Source: an uncultured Flavobacteriales bacterium | GTDB taxonomy: Bacteria > Bacteroidota > Bacteroidia > Flavobacteriales > Vicingaceae | Length of the DNA stretch: 8,348 bases | Direction: 5' to 3' | Assembly: GCA_946886085.1 (NCBI GenBank) | Contig: CAMPHX010000036.1 | Location: 1-8,348, forward strand | Shown here: positions 1 to 6,095 of the stretch, in pieces | Position numbering within the stretch: the stretch's first letter is position 1 | Layout: every line of letters begins with the position of its first letter | Notes under the pieces: generated by a model | What the model saw: the letters and a program-made list of their open reading frames with translations, nothing else | Database searches by the model: none | What the model was told of the DNA's origin: nothing | Program-made: the position numbers and the translations under genes

Positions 1-1273
1 CTCTTAATAATTGAGATTCAGCAGTAAATAACCTGTTTTTGGTTTGGTTAAAATCAAAAGCATTCATATTACCTACCTGAAATCTTTCTTGCGCATATTT
101 AAAAGCTTCATTTTGTGCTTCAACAGATTTTTTAGATGCTTCAAACGATTTAGAAGCTGACTTAGCATCTGTATAAGCTATTTGAACAGACTCTCTCAAT
201 CGCAGCTTTTCACTTTCTAAATTGTTTTTTGCTCTTTCCATATTAATTTCTGCTCGGGTTACAGATGTTCTAAACTGAAATCTATTAAATATAGGGATGT
301 TTAAAGATAAACCTAAAAAATGTCCAAGATTATTGTCTAATTGTTCGTTATGCGGAAAAAAATCTACATATCCTTGTCTATGCTGATATACAGTGCTTAA
401 ACTATAGTTAAACGAAAGTGATGGTAAATAATTTGCTTTTGAAATTTTCACACCTTTTTCGGCACTTTCAATGGTAAGTTCGGCAGCTTTTATTTCAGGA
501 AAAGAAATGGCAGCTTTCTCATAAATTACTGTTGATTCATTTGCAATAATATTGTCGTTAGGATCTTTTAATTCAATTTCTTCAATTGTTATCGTTCCTT
601 CAGGAAGTTGTAATAATTGAGCCAATCTTAGTGTAGCCATATCGAAATTATTCTGAGCATCAATTAATGTTTGTTCATCACTACCTAAAGTTGCTTTAAT
701 ATTTAATAAGTCTCCTTTGGGAGCTAAACCAGCATCAACTAAGTTAGTAATTCTTTCAACTTCTTTTGTACTAATATCAACTTGAAATTGAGCTATTTTA
801 ATCTGTTCTTTAGCAAATAATACTTGTAAATAAGCATTTACAACATTCAAGGAAATGTCGTTTTTCATTTTTGTAATATTTGCTTCTTGTACAGCAACAT
901 TTATTTGAGCTTGGTTTAACGTATGAATGTTAGAAAATCCATCGAATAACACCAAATTAGAATTTAAGCTGTAATTATTCGATCTGTAATCTGCAGAAAC
1001 CCTTGAACCTGTTGCGTCAATAGAAGAACCAAAGTTAAAAGATTGAGAAGCAGAGGCATTTAAGTTAGGTAAGAAATTTCCTCTTGCATTTTTTACATCT
1101 TGGTATTGATTGAGTTTATCTAACTCCGATTGCTTAATGGAAATATTGTTTTCTAAAGCATAATCAACACATTCTTTTAGCGTCCATACTTTATTTTCTG
1201 CTGTATCCTGAGCAAATAAGCTGGATTGAACAGCAATGAAAACAGAGACTATAAATATTTTTTTGAATTGCAT
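1..1273 (-). CDS. TolC-family outer membrane efflux channel, 3' end cut by window edge
   Basis: Outer membrane and periplasmic exit duct of the efflux machine encoded by this operon. The reading frame is open from the ATG at 1271-1273 down to the window edge, giving 424 codons without a stop. TolC-family proteins usually have about 440-480 residues, so only the last few dozen are missing. Residues 1-22 form a signal peptide (basic MQFKK, hydrophobic core, SLFAQ before D23). W30-N43 (WTLKECVDYALENN) is the usual opening of an outer membrane efflux protein domain. The internal duplication typical of TolC is visible: NFLPNL near residue 65 and NYLPSL near 285 start equivalent beta-strand segments, each flanked by long Glu/Lys/Ala-rich helices. 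GLSLNIPIFN near 334 and the final helix with ERFQVGNMNAFDF also fit the family. The start lies 5 bp after the adaptor stop without a Shine-Dalgarno sequence, suggesting coupled translation. Family sure; substrate unknown. Confidence 0.93.
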   Translation of the reverse strand, partial: MQFKKIFIVSVFIAVQSSLFAQDTAENKVWTLKECVDYALENNISIKQSELDKLNQYQDVKNARGNFLPNLNASASQSFNFGSSIDATGSRVSADYRSNNYSLNSNLVLFDGFSNIHTLNQAQINVAVQEANITKMKNDISLNVVNAYLQVLFAKEQIKIAQFQVDISTKEVERITNLVDAGLAPKGDLLNIKATLGSDEQTLIDAQNNFDMATLRLAQLLQLPEGTITIEEIELKDPNDNIIANESTVIYEKAAISFPEIKAAELTIESAEKGVKISKANYLPSLSFNYSLSTVYQHRQGYVDFFPHNEQLDNNLGHFLGLSLNIPIFNRFQFRTSVTRAEINMERAKNNLESEKLRLRESVQIAYTDAKSASKSFEASKKSVEAQNEAFKYAQERFQVGNMNAFDFNQTKNRLFTAESQLLR

Positions 1274-1278
1274 AATTA

Positions 1279-2397
1279 TTATCTGTTAGATTTACTATTT
1301 ATTTTAGTTGGTTGGGTAATGTTCCAAACTTTTACCTTGTCATTAGCGGTAATCCCCGATAAAATTTCCACATTAATACCATCTGAAATACCGAGTTTTA
1401 CATTTTTTCTTTCGAACTGTTGTTCGTCAACAGCCACTTCTACATAAGGCTCGTTTGTTTCTACATCAAATTGTAATAATGCTTCTCTGATGGCTAACAC
1501 GTTTTCTTTTTTATCTAAAACTAAAGAAGCATTAGCACTATAACCTGCTCTAATAAAAAATGCAGAATCTAAAAATACATCAGCTTCAATTTTAAACTGA
1601 ACAGCACCTTGTTCCTCAATTCCTTTTGGAGCGACAAATCTTAATTTCGCATCAAATTCTTTATCGTTAATAGCCCCTAAGCTTACTTTTAAATCCATGC
1701 CTTTTTTCAATTTACCAACTTCAGCTTCATCTACTTTTCCTTCAAAAACCATGTTGCTTAAATTAGCAATAATAGCTACAGTTGTTCCAGGATTAAAATT
1801 GTTACTTTCAATTACTTGATCTCCTTTTTTTACAGGAATTTCTAATATGGTTCCTGAAATGGTAGCTTTAATATTAGTATTGGCAACACCTCCGTCTCTT
1901 GTACCTAGCTGAATAATTTGCAAATCGTTTTCTGCATTGCTAAGTTCTTGCTTGGCTTGGTTAAATCTCAATTCTATATTGTTAAATTCTTGTGCAGAGA
2001 TTACTTCTTTATCGAAAAGTTGTTTATTTCTGTTGTATTCTAACGTAGCATTTTCTAGATTGAATTTAGCATTTTTAACTCTTCCAATTGCGTTGTTTAA
2101 AGCAGATTCATTAGGAATAACTTTAATTTTTGCAATTAAATCTCCGGCTTTAATTAGTTCACCTTCTTTCACTAAAATAGTTTCTAATATACCTGAAATT
2201 TGAGGTTTAATTTCTACTTCGTCTTCAGGAATAACTTTTCCTGTGGCAACAGTTTTTTTCTCAATAGTAGTTTTAAATGGCATTTCAGTTTCATAAACAA
2301 CAGCAGATTTACTGTTAGATTTAATAAAAAATGAAGTAGCGAAAATTACACCTAGCACTACTAGTGCAATTAAGAAGTATTTTACTATTTTTTTCAT
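1279..2397 (-). CDS. MacA/HlyD-type periplasmic adaptor subunit (membrane fusion protein)
   Basis: Periplasmic adaptor that joins the inner membrane ABC permeases to the TolC-like channel. The 372-residue protein has the family domains in order. An N-terminal hydrophobic anchor (about residues 7-26) follows MKKIVK. The first half of the barrel-sandwich (lipoyl-like) domain spans about 57-92, with VEIKPQISGILETILVKEG and the GD turn. A coiled-coil hairpin rich in Asn, Glu and Lys spans about 93-165, and is short compared with RND adaptors. The second lipoyl half spans about 174-209 (ATISGTI, VKKGDQV). A beta-barrel covers about 215-293, and a membrane-proximal domain about 298-357 (LAIREALLQ, then KLGISDGINVEILSGI). 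No lipobox cysteine is present, so it is probably anchored by the N-terminal helix. It lies 36 bp after the second permease and 5 bp before the TolC gene. The ATG start follows an A-rich leader. Placement beside MacB-like genes makes MacA-like more likely than an RND adaptor. Confidence 0.92.
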   Translation of the reverse strand: MKKIVKYFLIALVVLGVIFATSFFIKSNSKSAVVYETEMPFKTTIEKKTVATGKVIPEDEVEIKPQISGILETILVKEGELIKAGDLIAKIKVIPNESALNNAIGRVKNAKFNLENATLEYNRNKQLFDKEVISAQEFNNIELRFNQAKQELSNAENDLQIIQLGTRDGGVANTNIKATISGTILEIPVKKGDQVIESNNFNPGTTVAIIANLSNMVFEGKVDEAEVGKLKKGMDLKVSLGAINDKEFDAKLRFVAPKGIEEQGAVQFKIEADVFLDSAFFIRAGYSANASLVLDKKENVLAIREALLQFDVETNEPYVEVAVDEQQFERKNVKLGISDGINVEILSGITANDKVKVWNITQPTKINSKSNR

Positions 2398-2433
2398 GTG
2401 CTTTGTATTTTGGTTTTTATGTTTTTAGTTATT

Positions 2434-3693
2434 TTATTCTTCTCTTAAGGCATCAATAGGTTTAATGCTAACAGCTCTTTGTGCCGGAATTAATCCTATT
2501 AATGTTCCTAAAATTATCATGATTAATAAAGCTCCAATAATGTATGGTATTGGAACTGTTGGATTGGTATAAGGGAAGTCAGTTACATCTTGTGTGGCAG
2601 CGTTGATACCTGCAAGTACCAAAGCCCCTAAAATAATTCCTAACACTCCCGAAACTAATGTAAGAAATACAGATTCTAAAATTATTTGTCCTTTTACTTC
2701 ATTAGGTGTTGCACCTAATGCTCTTCTAACACCTAATTCTCTGGTTCTCTCTTTTACAGAAATTAATAAAATATTACCAATACCAATTACTCCTGCAAAT
2801 ATAGTGGCTACCCCTACTACTAAAGACAAAAATGTTAAGCCTTTAGAAAAGCCTTGTACTTTATTAAAAATTTCGCCTAAATTAAATGAACCTATTGCTC
2901 TTTCATCTTCCTGTGCAACACTGTGAATATCTTTTAATACTGTTTTTACTTTCTTTTCTACTTCTATTACATCAGCATCATTATAGGCAGCAATAGCTAA
3001 CCAACCTACGTTTTCTCCTGTGTTGTAAAGTTTTCTAAAGGTTGAGAATGGAATATAAATATCCCCATCATCTTCAAAACCACCACCTTGAACAAACTTA
3101 TGCACGCCAATAACCTGAAAGTAGCTGTTGTCTATTTTAATAAATTGTCCCACAGGTTCTTCTCCCTTGTTAAACAATTCTCGTTGAGTTCTTTCTCCAA
3201 TTACACATACTTTTCTATCGTGCTTAATGTCCTCTTCATTTAAAAACCTGCCACCATCATAAATATCTTTGGTAGCAATTTTTACAACTACAGGAAAATC
3301 TCCATAAACATTGTATTTTCCATGTTTTAAGTCTTTAGTAATGGTAGGGGCATCTCCTCCAAAAACACCTTTCGCATTTCGTGGTGCTACATATTGTATT
3401 TCAGGAATTTTTGTTTTTAATGTTCTTACATCATTCAATTTTAATTGAATAAATCTCCCTGTTTTAAAACCTTTGTAAGGAACACTTGTTTGCTGTGTCC
3501 AAACAAACATGCTGTTCATAGCAACACGCTCAAATTGTCTCTCAAAACCATTATCGAGTCCTTTGGCAGCACCGGATAAAGTAATATAAATAAAGATACC
3601 CCAAAGCACACCAATTACAGTAATAGTGGTTCTGGCTTTGTTTTTAGTAACAGAGCTCAAAATTTCGGACCATGTATCTCTTCTAAATATCAA
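2434..3693 (-). CDS. MacB-like ABC transporter permease (second permease of the operon)
   Basis: Inner membrane permease half of a MacB/LolCE-type (FtsX-fold) ABC transporter, which transmits ATP-driven motion to the periplasm rather than moving substrate through the membrane. In 419 residues it has the family layout: TM1 at about 20-42 after the amphipathic start (RDTWSEIL, KNKART), a large periplasmic MacB-type domain at about 45-280, then TM2 (285-312), TM3 (340-363) and TM4 (382-404). KERTRELGVRRALGAT at 314-329 is the cytoplasmic coupling segment that contacts the ATPase. The end (PAQRAVSIKPIDALREE) is typical. No ATPase domain is fused, unlike E. coli MacB. The start appears to be TTG (3691-3693): an in-frame TAA lies three codons upstream and the first internal Met is codon 59, beyond TM1. 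It is paralogous to the 3770-4999 product but clearly diverged, which suggests a heterodimer. Confidence 0.93.
   Translation of the reverse strand: MIFRRDTWSEILSSVTKNKARTTITVIGVLWGIFIYITLSGAAKGLDNGFERQFERVAMNSMFVWTQQTSVPYKGFKTGRFIQLKLNDVRTLKTKIPEIQYVAPRNAKGVFGGDAPTITKDLKHGKYNVYGDFPVVVKIATKDIYDGGRFLNEEDIKHDRKVCVIGERTQRELFNKGEEPVGQFIKIDNSYFQVIGVHKFVQGGGFEDDGDIYIPFSTFRKLYNTGENVGWLAIAAYNDADVIEVEKKVKTVLKDIHSVAQEDERAIGSFNLGEIFNKVQGFSKGLTFLSLVVGVATIFAGVIGIGNILLISVKERTRELGVRRALGATPNEVKGQIILESVFLTLVSGVLGIILGALVLAGINAATQDVTDFPYTNPTVPIPYIIGALLIMIILGTLIGLIPAQRAVSIKPIDALREE
3691..3693 (-). promoter_or_regulatory. Apparent TTG start codon of the second permease
   Basis: On the minus strand the permease frame reads TAA TTA AAA TTG ATA TTT AGA, so the only conventional initiator between the in-frame stop and the conserved RDTWSEI segment is TTG. 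The nearest ATG in frame is 58 codons downstream and would delete TM1. No Shine-Dalgarno sequence precedes it, only A/T-rich sequence. This is inferred from the frame; a sequencing error that destroyed an ATG cannot be excluded. Confidence 0.65.
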
Positions 3694-3702
3694 TTTTAAT
3701 TA

Positions 3703-3763
3703 GTTTATCAGTTAATAGTTATTCGTTAATCTTCTGTCTCCCGTCTTCTGACTTCCATCTTTC
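3703..3763. repeat. Two adjoining blocks of degenerate heptanucleotide tandem repeats
   Basis: The 76-bp spacer between the two permease genes is built on a 7-nt period. Block B (3729-3763) is five consecutive heptads. Read on the minus (mRNA) strand they fit the consensus RGAAGAY with few changes, for example AGAAGAC at 3743-3749 and GGAAGTC at 3750-3756. Block A (3703-3731 on the plus strand) is a different, A/T-rich unit: GTTAATA, GTTATTC and GTTAATC start at 3711, 3718 and 3725, preceded by an 8-nt version, GTTTATCA, at 3703. The blocks overlap by a few bases and are out of phase. No Bacteroidota promoter or stem-loop terminator is visible, so the spacer is probably transcribed as a purine-rich, weakly structured segment. 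Function is unknown. Confidence 0.7.
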
Positions 3764-3769
3764 ACATAT

Positions 3770-4999
3770 TTATTCATCTCTCAACGCTACAATTGGTTGA
3801 ATTCTAGCTGCACGTTTAGCCGGAACATAACCTGCCAATGCTCCAAAAAGTATTAAAATAATGGTTGCTGTTATAGCTGTTCCTAAATCTATATATGGGT
3901 TTAAGATAAAATAATCTTCCAATTTATCTCCTATCATTTTTAAAACAAAAATTCCTAAAAATAGACCAACATAACCTGCAATTAAGGTTATAAAAATAGA
4001 TTCCTGCAAAATCATGGTGATGATAGAAAAAGGCGTAGCTCCTAATGCTTTTCTAACACCAATTTCTTTGGTTCTTTCTTTAATTACAAAAACCATTATG
4101 TTGCTAATACCAATAATTCCGGCAATTAGTGTTCCTATGCCAACAAAGGTAACAATAAGGGTTAAAACACCTGAAAGTTGTTGGTTATCGTTCATGTTAT
4201 CAGCAATGTTTCTTATAAATACACCACTTTGGTCGTCAGGAGCAATTTCGTGTTTCTCTTTAAGGAATTTGGTGAGTTTTTCTTCAAAAATCATGGCTCC
4301 CGCATAGCCTAATTCGGGTTTGTATGCCAACACTATTTGGTTAATGTTGTCTGTATTTTTTTCAATTAGTTGTAGGGTAGTGTAGGGAACATAAATTCTT
4401 CGTTCTTCATTATCGCCACCCTCATCCTGAAAGACACCAATAACTTTGTAAGCAGTATTATTAATAATAACATGTTCACCTAAAGCATTTTTATCTTTAA
4501 ATAAATCTTTTTCTACCAATCTACCAATTACAGCATATTTTGTTTTTTCTTTAACGTCCAAATCGTTTATATAACGACCTTTCATCATAATGGTTTTTTC
4601 AGAAATTTGATGAGCAGGACTCACGCCAACATAAGAGTAGGAGTTAGATTCATTATTAAAAGTTACGGTTCCGTTTCTAAATATTCGGGGAGTAATGTAT
4701 TCTAAATAAAAAGGAAAATTCTTTTGGATATCGGCTAAATCATCATTTTTAAACTGAATAACTCTATTTACACTAAAACCTTTGTAAGGCATGCTGGTTC
4801 TTCCCGGAAAGACAAACATGGTATTGGTAGCATCATCCATAAAAAACTGATTGAACGAGTTTTTTAGTCCGTTGCCTAAACCAAGTAGTGTAATAAAAAT
4901 GAGCAAACCAAGGGTAATAGTAAACCCCGACAAGAACGTACGGAGCTTGTTTTTCTTAATCGTTTGAAATATTTCTTGCCAATTATCGCTACTAAACAT
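3770..4999 (-). CDS. MacB-like ABC transporter permease (first permease of the operon)
   Basis: Inner membrane permease subunit of the same MacB/LolCE-type exporter. The 409 residues show the start typical of the family (NWQEIFQTIKKNKLRTFLSG), TM1 at about 21-44, a periplasmic MacB-type domain at about 48-275 that contains the conserved RTSMPYKGFS segment, then TM2 (277-305), TM3 (330-355) and TM4 (373-394). KERTKEIGVRKALGAT at 307-322 is the coupling segment facing the ATPase, and the protein ends PAKRAARIQPIVALRDE. The ATG at 4997-4999 lies within the last codons of the ATPase gene (8-bp overlap), so the two are almost certainly translationally coupled and fixed in stoichiometry. Its closest partner is the 419-residue permease downstream: same length class, same PYKGF motif in the periplasmic domain, but divergent elsewhere. 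That favours a heterodimeric transporter, though two alternative homodimers sharing one ATPase are possible. Confidence 0.94.
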   Translation of the reverse strand: MFSSDNWQEIFQTIKKNKLRTFLSGFTITLGLLIFITLLGLGNGLKNSFNQFFMDDATNTMFVFPGRTSMPYKGFSVNRVIQFKNDDLADIQKNFPFYLEYITPRIFRNGTVTFNNESNSYSYVGVSPAHQISEKTIMMKGRYINDLDVKEKTKYAVIGRLVEKDLFKDKNALGEHVIINNTAYKVIGVFQDEGGDNEERRIYVPYTTLQLIEKNTDNINQIVLAYKPELGYAGAMIFEEKLTKFLKEKHEIAPDDQSGVFIRNIADNMNDNQQLSGVLTLIVTFVGIGTLIAGIIGISNIMVFVIKERTKEIGVRKALGATPFSIITMILQESIFITLIAGYVGLFLGIFVLKMIGDKLEDYFILNPYIDLGTAITATIILILFGALAGYVPAKRAARIQPIVALRDE

Positions 5000-5693
5000 A
5001 AGCTGATGCTCTAACTTGGTTAACTTTTTTATCTTCTATAATAATTCCATCTTTTAACTGAACAATTCTTTTGCACATTTTGGCAATATCTTCCTCATGC
5101 GTTACTACCAAAAGTGTTTTTCCTTCATCATTAATTTCTTGTAACAGCTGCATTACTTCATAAGAAGTAGTAGAATCTAATGCTCCTGTTGGTTCATCGG
5201 CTAAAAGTACTTTGGGTTGAGCAGCTAACGCTCTGGCAATGGCTACCCTTTGTTTTTGTCCACCAGAAAGCTCGCTAGGCAAATGTGTTGCCCAATTAGC
5301 GAGCCCAACTTTGGTTAAGTATTGCAATGCTTTTTCGTCACGCTCTTTTTTAGGAACGCGTTGGTAATAAAGCGGAAGAGCAACATTTTCTAAAGCTGTT
5401 TTGTAGTTAATAAGGTTAAACGATTGAAAAATAAAACCTAAAAATTTGTTTCGGTATTTGGCAGCTTTGGTTTCGTTGAGGTTTACAATAGGAACACCAT
5501 CAAGCGTGTAGCTACCTGAGTCTAATAAATCTAACATACCCACAATATTCAGTAAAGTAGATTTTCCGGAACCGGAAGATCCCATAATAGCAACCATCTC
5601 TCCTTCTTCCACATTAAAGTTAATTCCTTTCAATACATGGAGTACATTGCTGCCCATTTTATATGATTTATGAAGGTCTTTTATTGCTATCAT
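4992..5693 (-). CDS. ABC transporter ATP-binding protein, LolD/MacB type
   Basis: Cytoplasmic ATPase that drives the two MacB-like permeases by ATP hydrolysis. The 233 residues are the usual length of a stand-alone LolD/MacB-type subunit. Visible motifs: A-loop Tyr11, Walker A GSSGSGKST (38-46), Q-loop Gln90, signature LSGGQKQR (142-149), Walker B with catalytic Glu in LLADEPTG (163-170), D-loop ALDS (171-174) and H-loop His199 in VVTHE. All catalytic residues are present. The ATG at 5691-5693 is fixed by an in-frame TAA five codons upstream and by the family start IAIKDLHKSY. It is the first gene of the operon, about 23 nt after a predicted transcription start, and its stop overlaps the ATG of the first permease. 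A role in lipoprotein release (LolD) is less likely than efflux, because the operon also encodes an adaptor and a TolC-like channel. Confidence 0.96.
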   Translation of the reverse strand: MIAIKDLHKSYKMGSNVLHVLKGINFNVEEGEMVAIMGSSGSGKSTLLNIVGMLDLLDSGSYTLDGVPIVNLNETKAAKYRNKFLGFIFQSFNLINYKTALENVALPLYYQRVPKKERDEKALQYLTKVGLANWATHLPSELSGGQKQRVAIARALAAQPKVLLADEPTGALDSTTSYEVMQLLQEINDEGKTLLVVTHEEDIAKMCKRIVQLKDGIIIEDKKVNQVRASAYV

Positions 5694-5721
5694 TCCGAAA
5701 GGGTTTTATTTATCCTAATAT

Positions 5722-5753
5722 CAAAAGTAATTTATTAATGGGTGCATGGCATA
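5722..5753 (-). promoter_or_regulatory. Probable promoter of the ABC efflux operon (Bacteroidota type)
   Basis: On the minus strand TACTTTTG (5722-5729) matches the Bacteroidota -7 consensus TAnnTTTG exactly. TATG (5750-5753), three of four bases of the -33 box TTTG, lies 20 bp upstream, close to the usual spacing of about 19. Transcription would start near 5716, leaving a leader of about 23 nt before the ATPase ATG. No other exact TAnnTTTG was found on this strand in the intergenic region. Confidence 0.6.
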
Positions 5754-5940
5754 TTATTTTACACCAATGGAAAAGTAAAATGATGAGTGGTTTATTCAGT
5801 CGAAAGTTTATAAAGTAGAAAATTGTTGGGAATCTTTCTTCTATTACTAATCTCTTTGGTGATTAGAACCAAGTTGACGACCAACAAACAACTTATCTTA
5901 AGAGCATTATAAGTGGAGTTTCCACTAAATAAACGAATTA
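5754..5940. other. Divergent intergenic stretch without recognised genes
   Basis: Between the operon promoter and the helicase promoter candidate lie about 190 bp without a credible gene. The longest ATG-initiated frame seen, 5738-5818 plus, has only 26 codons and nothing recognisable. Short dyads are present: TTGGT (5856-5860) with ACCAA (5868-5872), a GTTG/CAAC pair just after it (5873-5885), and a 6-bp perfect hairpin, AGTGGA-GTT-TCCACT (5912-5926). No direct repeats, tRNA or riboswitch were recognised. It may hold binding sites for regulators of either flanking gene, but nothing proves this. Confidence 0.4.
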
Positions 5941-5942
5941 AT

Positions 5943-5973
5943 TTTTTTTATTGGAAATAAAAGCTCAACTTTG
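5943..5973 (+). promoter_or_regulatory. Candidate promoter of the DEAD-box helicase gene
   Basis: CAACTTTG (5966-5973) matches the Bacteroidota -7 box TAnnTTTG at five of six defined positions. A T-run (5942-5949) provides a TTTT at the -33 position with a spacer of 19-20 bp. Start of transcription would be near 5979, giving a leader of about 115 nt. A weaker alternative, TCTCTTTG at 5851-5858, has poorer spacing to any -33 box. Moderate to low certainty. Confidence 0.42.
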
Positions 5974-5978
5974 CCACC

Positions 5979-6095
5979 GCTTATAACAAAAAGTTGTAAA
6001 GCATAACTCGCCAAATTGGTAAAGAGTATTTCTAGCGATCTTTTCGTCCCGCTGTTAATAATCAACATACCGATTCGGTATAAATAAACAAAAAA
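5979..6095 (+). promoter_or_regulatory. Long structured 5' leader of the helicase gene
   Basis: The predicted leader ends in a compact dyad, ATACCGA-T-TCGGTAT (6067-6081). As RNA it would form a 6-bp stem with a 3-nt loop, 14 nt before the ATG, and is followed by an A-rich single-stranded tract (6082-6095). Further upstream a weaker stem can be drawn from ACTC (6006-6009) with GAGT (6024-6027) enclosing CCA/TGG. Another pairs AGCG (6034-6037) with CGCT (6050-6053). DeaD/CsdA-type helicases are often cold-induced or autoregulated through long leaders, so a thermosensor or autoregulatory role is a reasonable inference. No known riboswitch class was recognised. Confidence 0.45.

Noticed and set aside
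1937..2203. Plus-strand 88-codon open frame opposite the adaptor gene
   Set aside because: Antisense to well-supported adaptor codons; its Leu/Ser-rich product mirrors the Lys/Asn/Glu codons on the other strand.
2594..2926. Plus-strand 110-codon open frame opposite the second permease
   Set aside because: Antisense to conserved membrane and coupling-helix codons; no family features and no promoter.
3703..3763. CRISPR array
   Set aside because: The units are 7 nt, contiguous and degenerate, with no spacers and no cas genes nearby.
3694..3769. Internal promoter before the second permease
   Set aside because: No TAnnTTTG on the minus strand in the spacer; the repeat blocks do not resemble a -33/-7 pair.
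5738..5818. 26-codon plus-strand open frame beginning ATG GGT GCA TGG
   Set aside because: Too short, no recognisable motif or membrane pattern, no promoter ahead of it, and it starts inside the minus-strand promoter spacer.
5851..5858. TCTCTTTG as the helicase promoter -7 box
   Set aside because: It lacks the A of TAnnTTTG and the nearest TTG is 22 bp upstream; the candidate at 5966-5973 is better placed.
5912..5949. Hairpin 5912-5926 with the T-run 5942-5949 as an intrinsic terminator
   Set aside because: The T-run is about 15 nt from the stem and no gene reads toward it on the plus strand.
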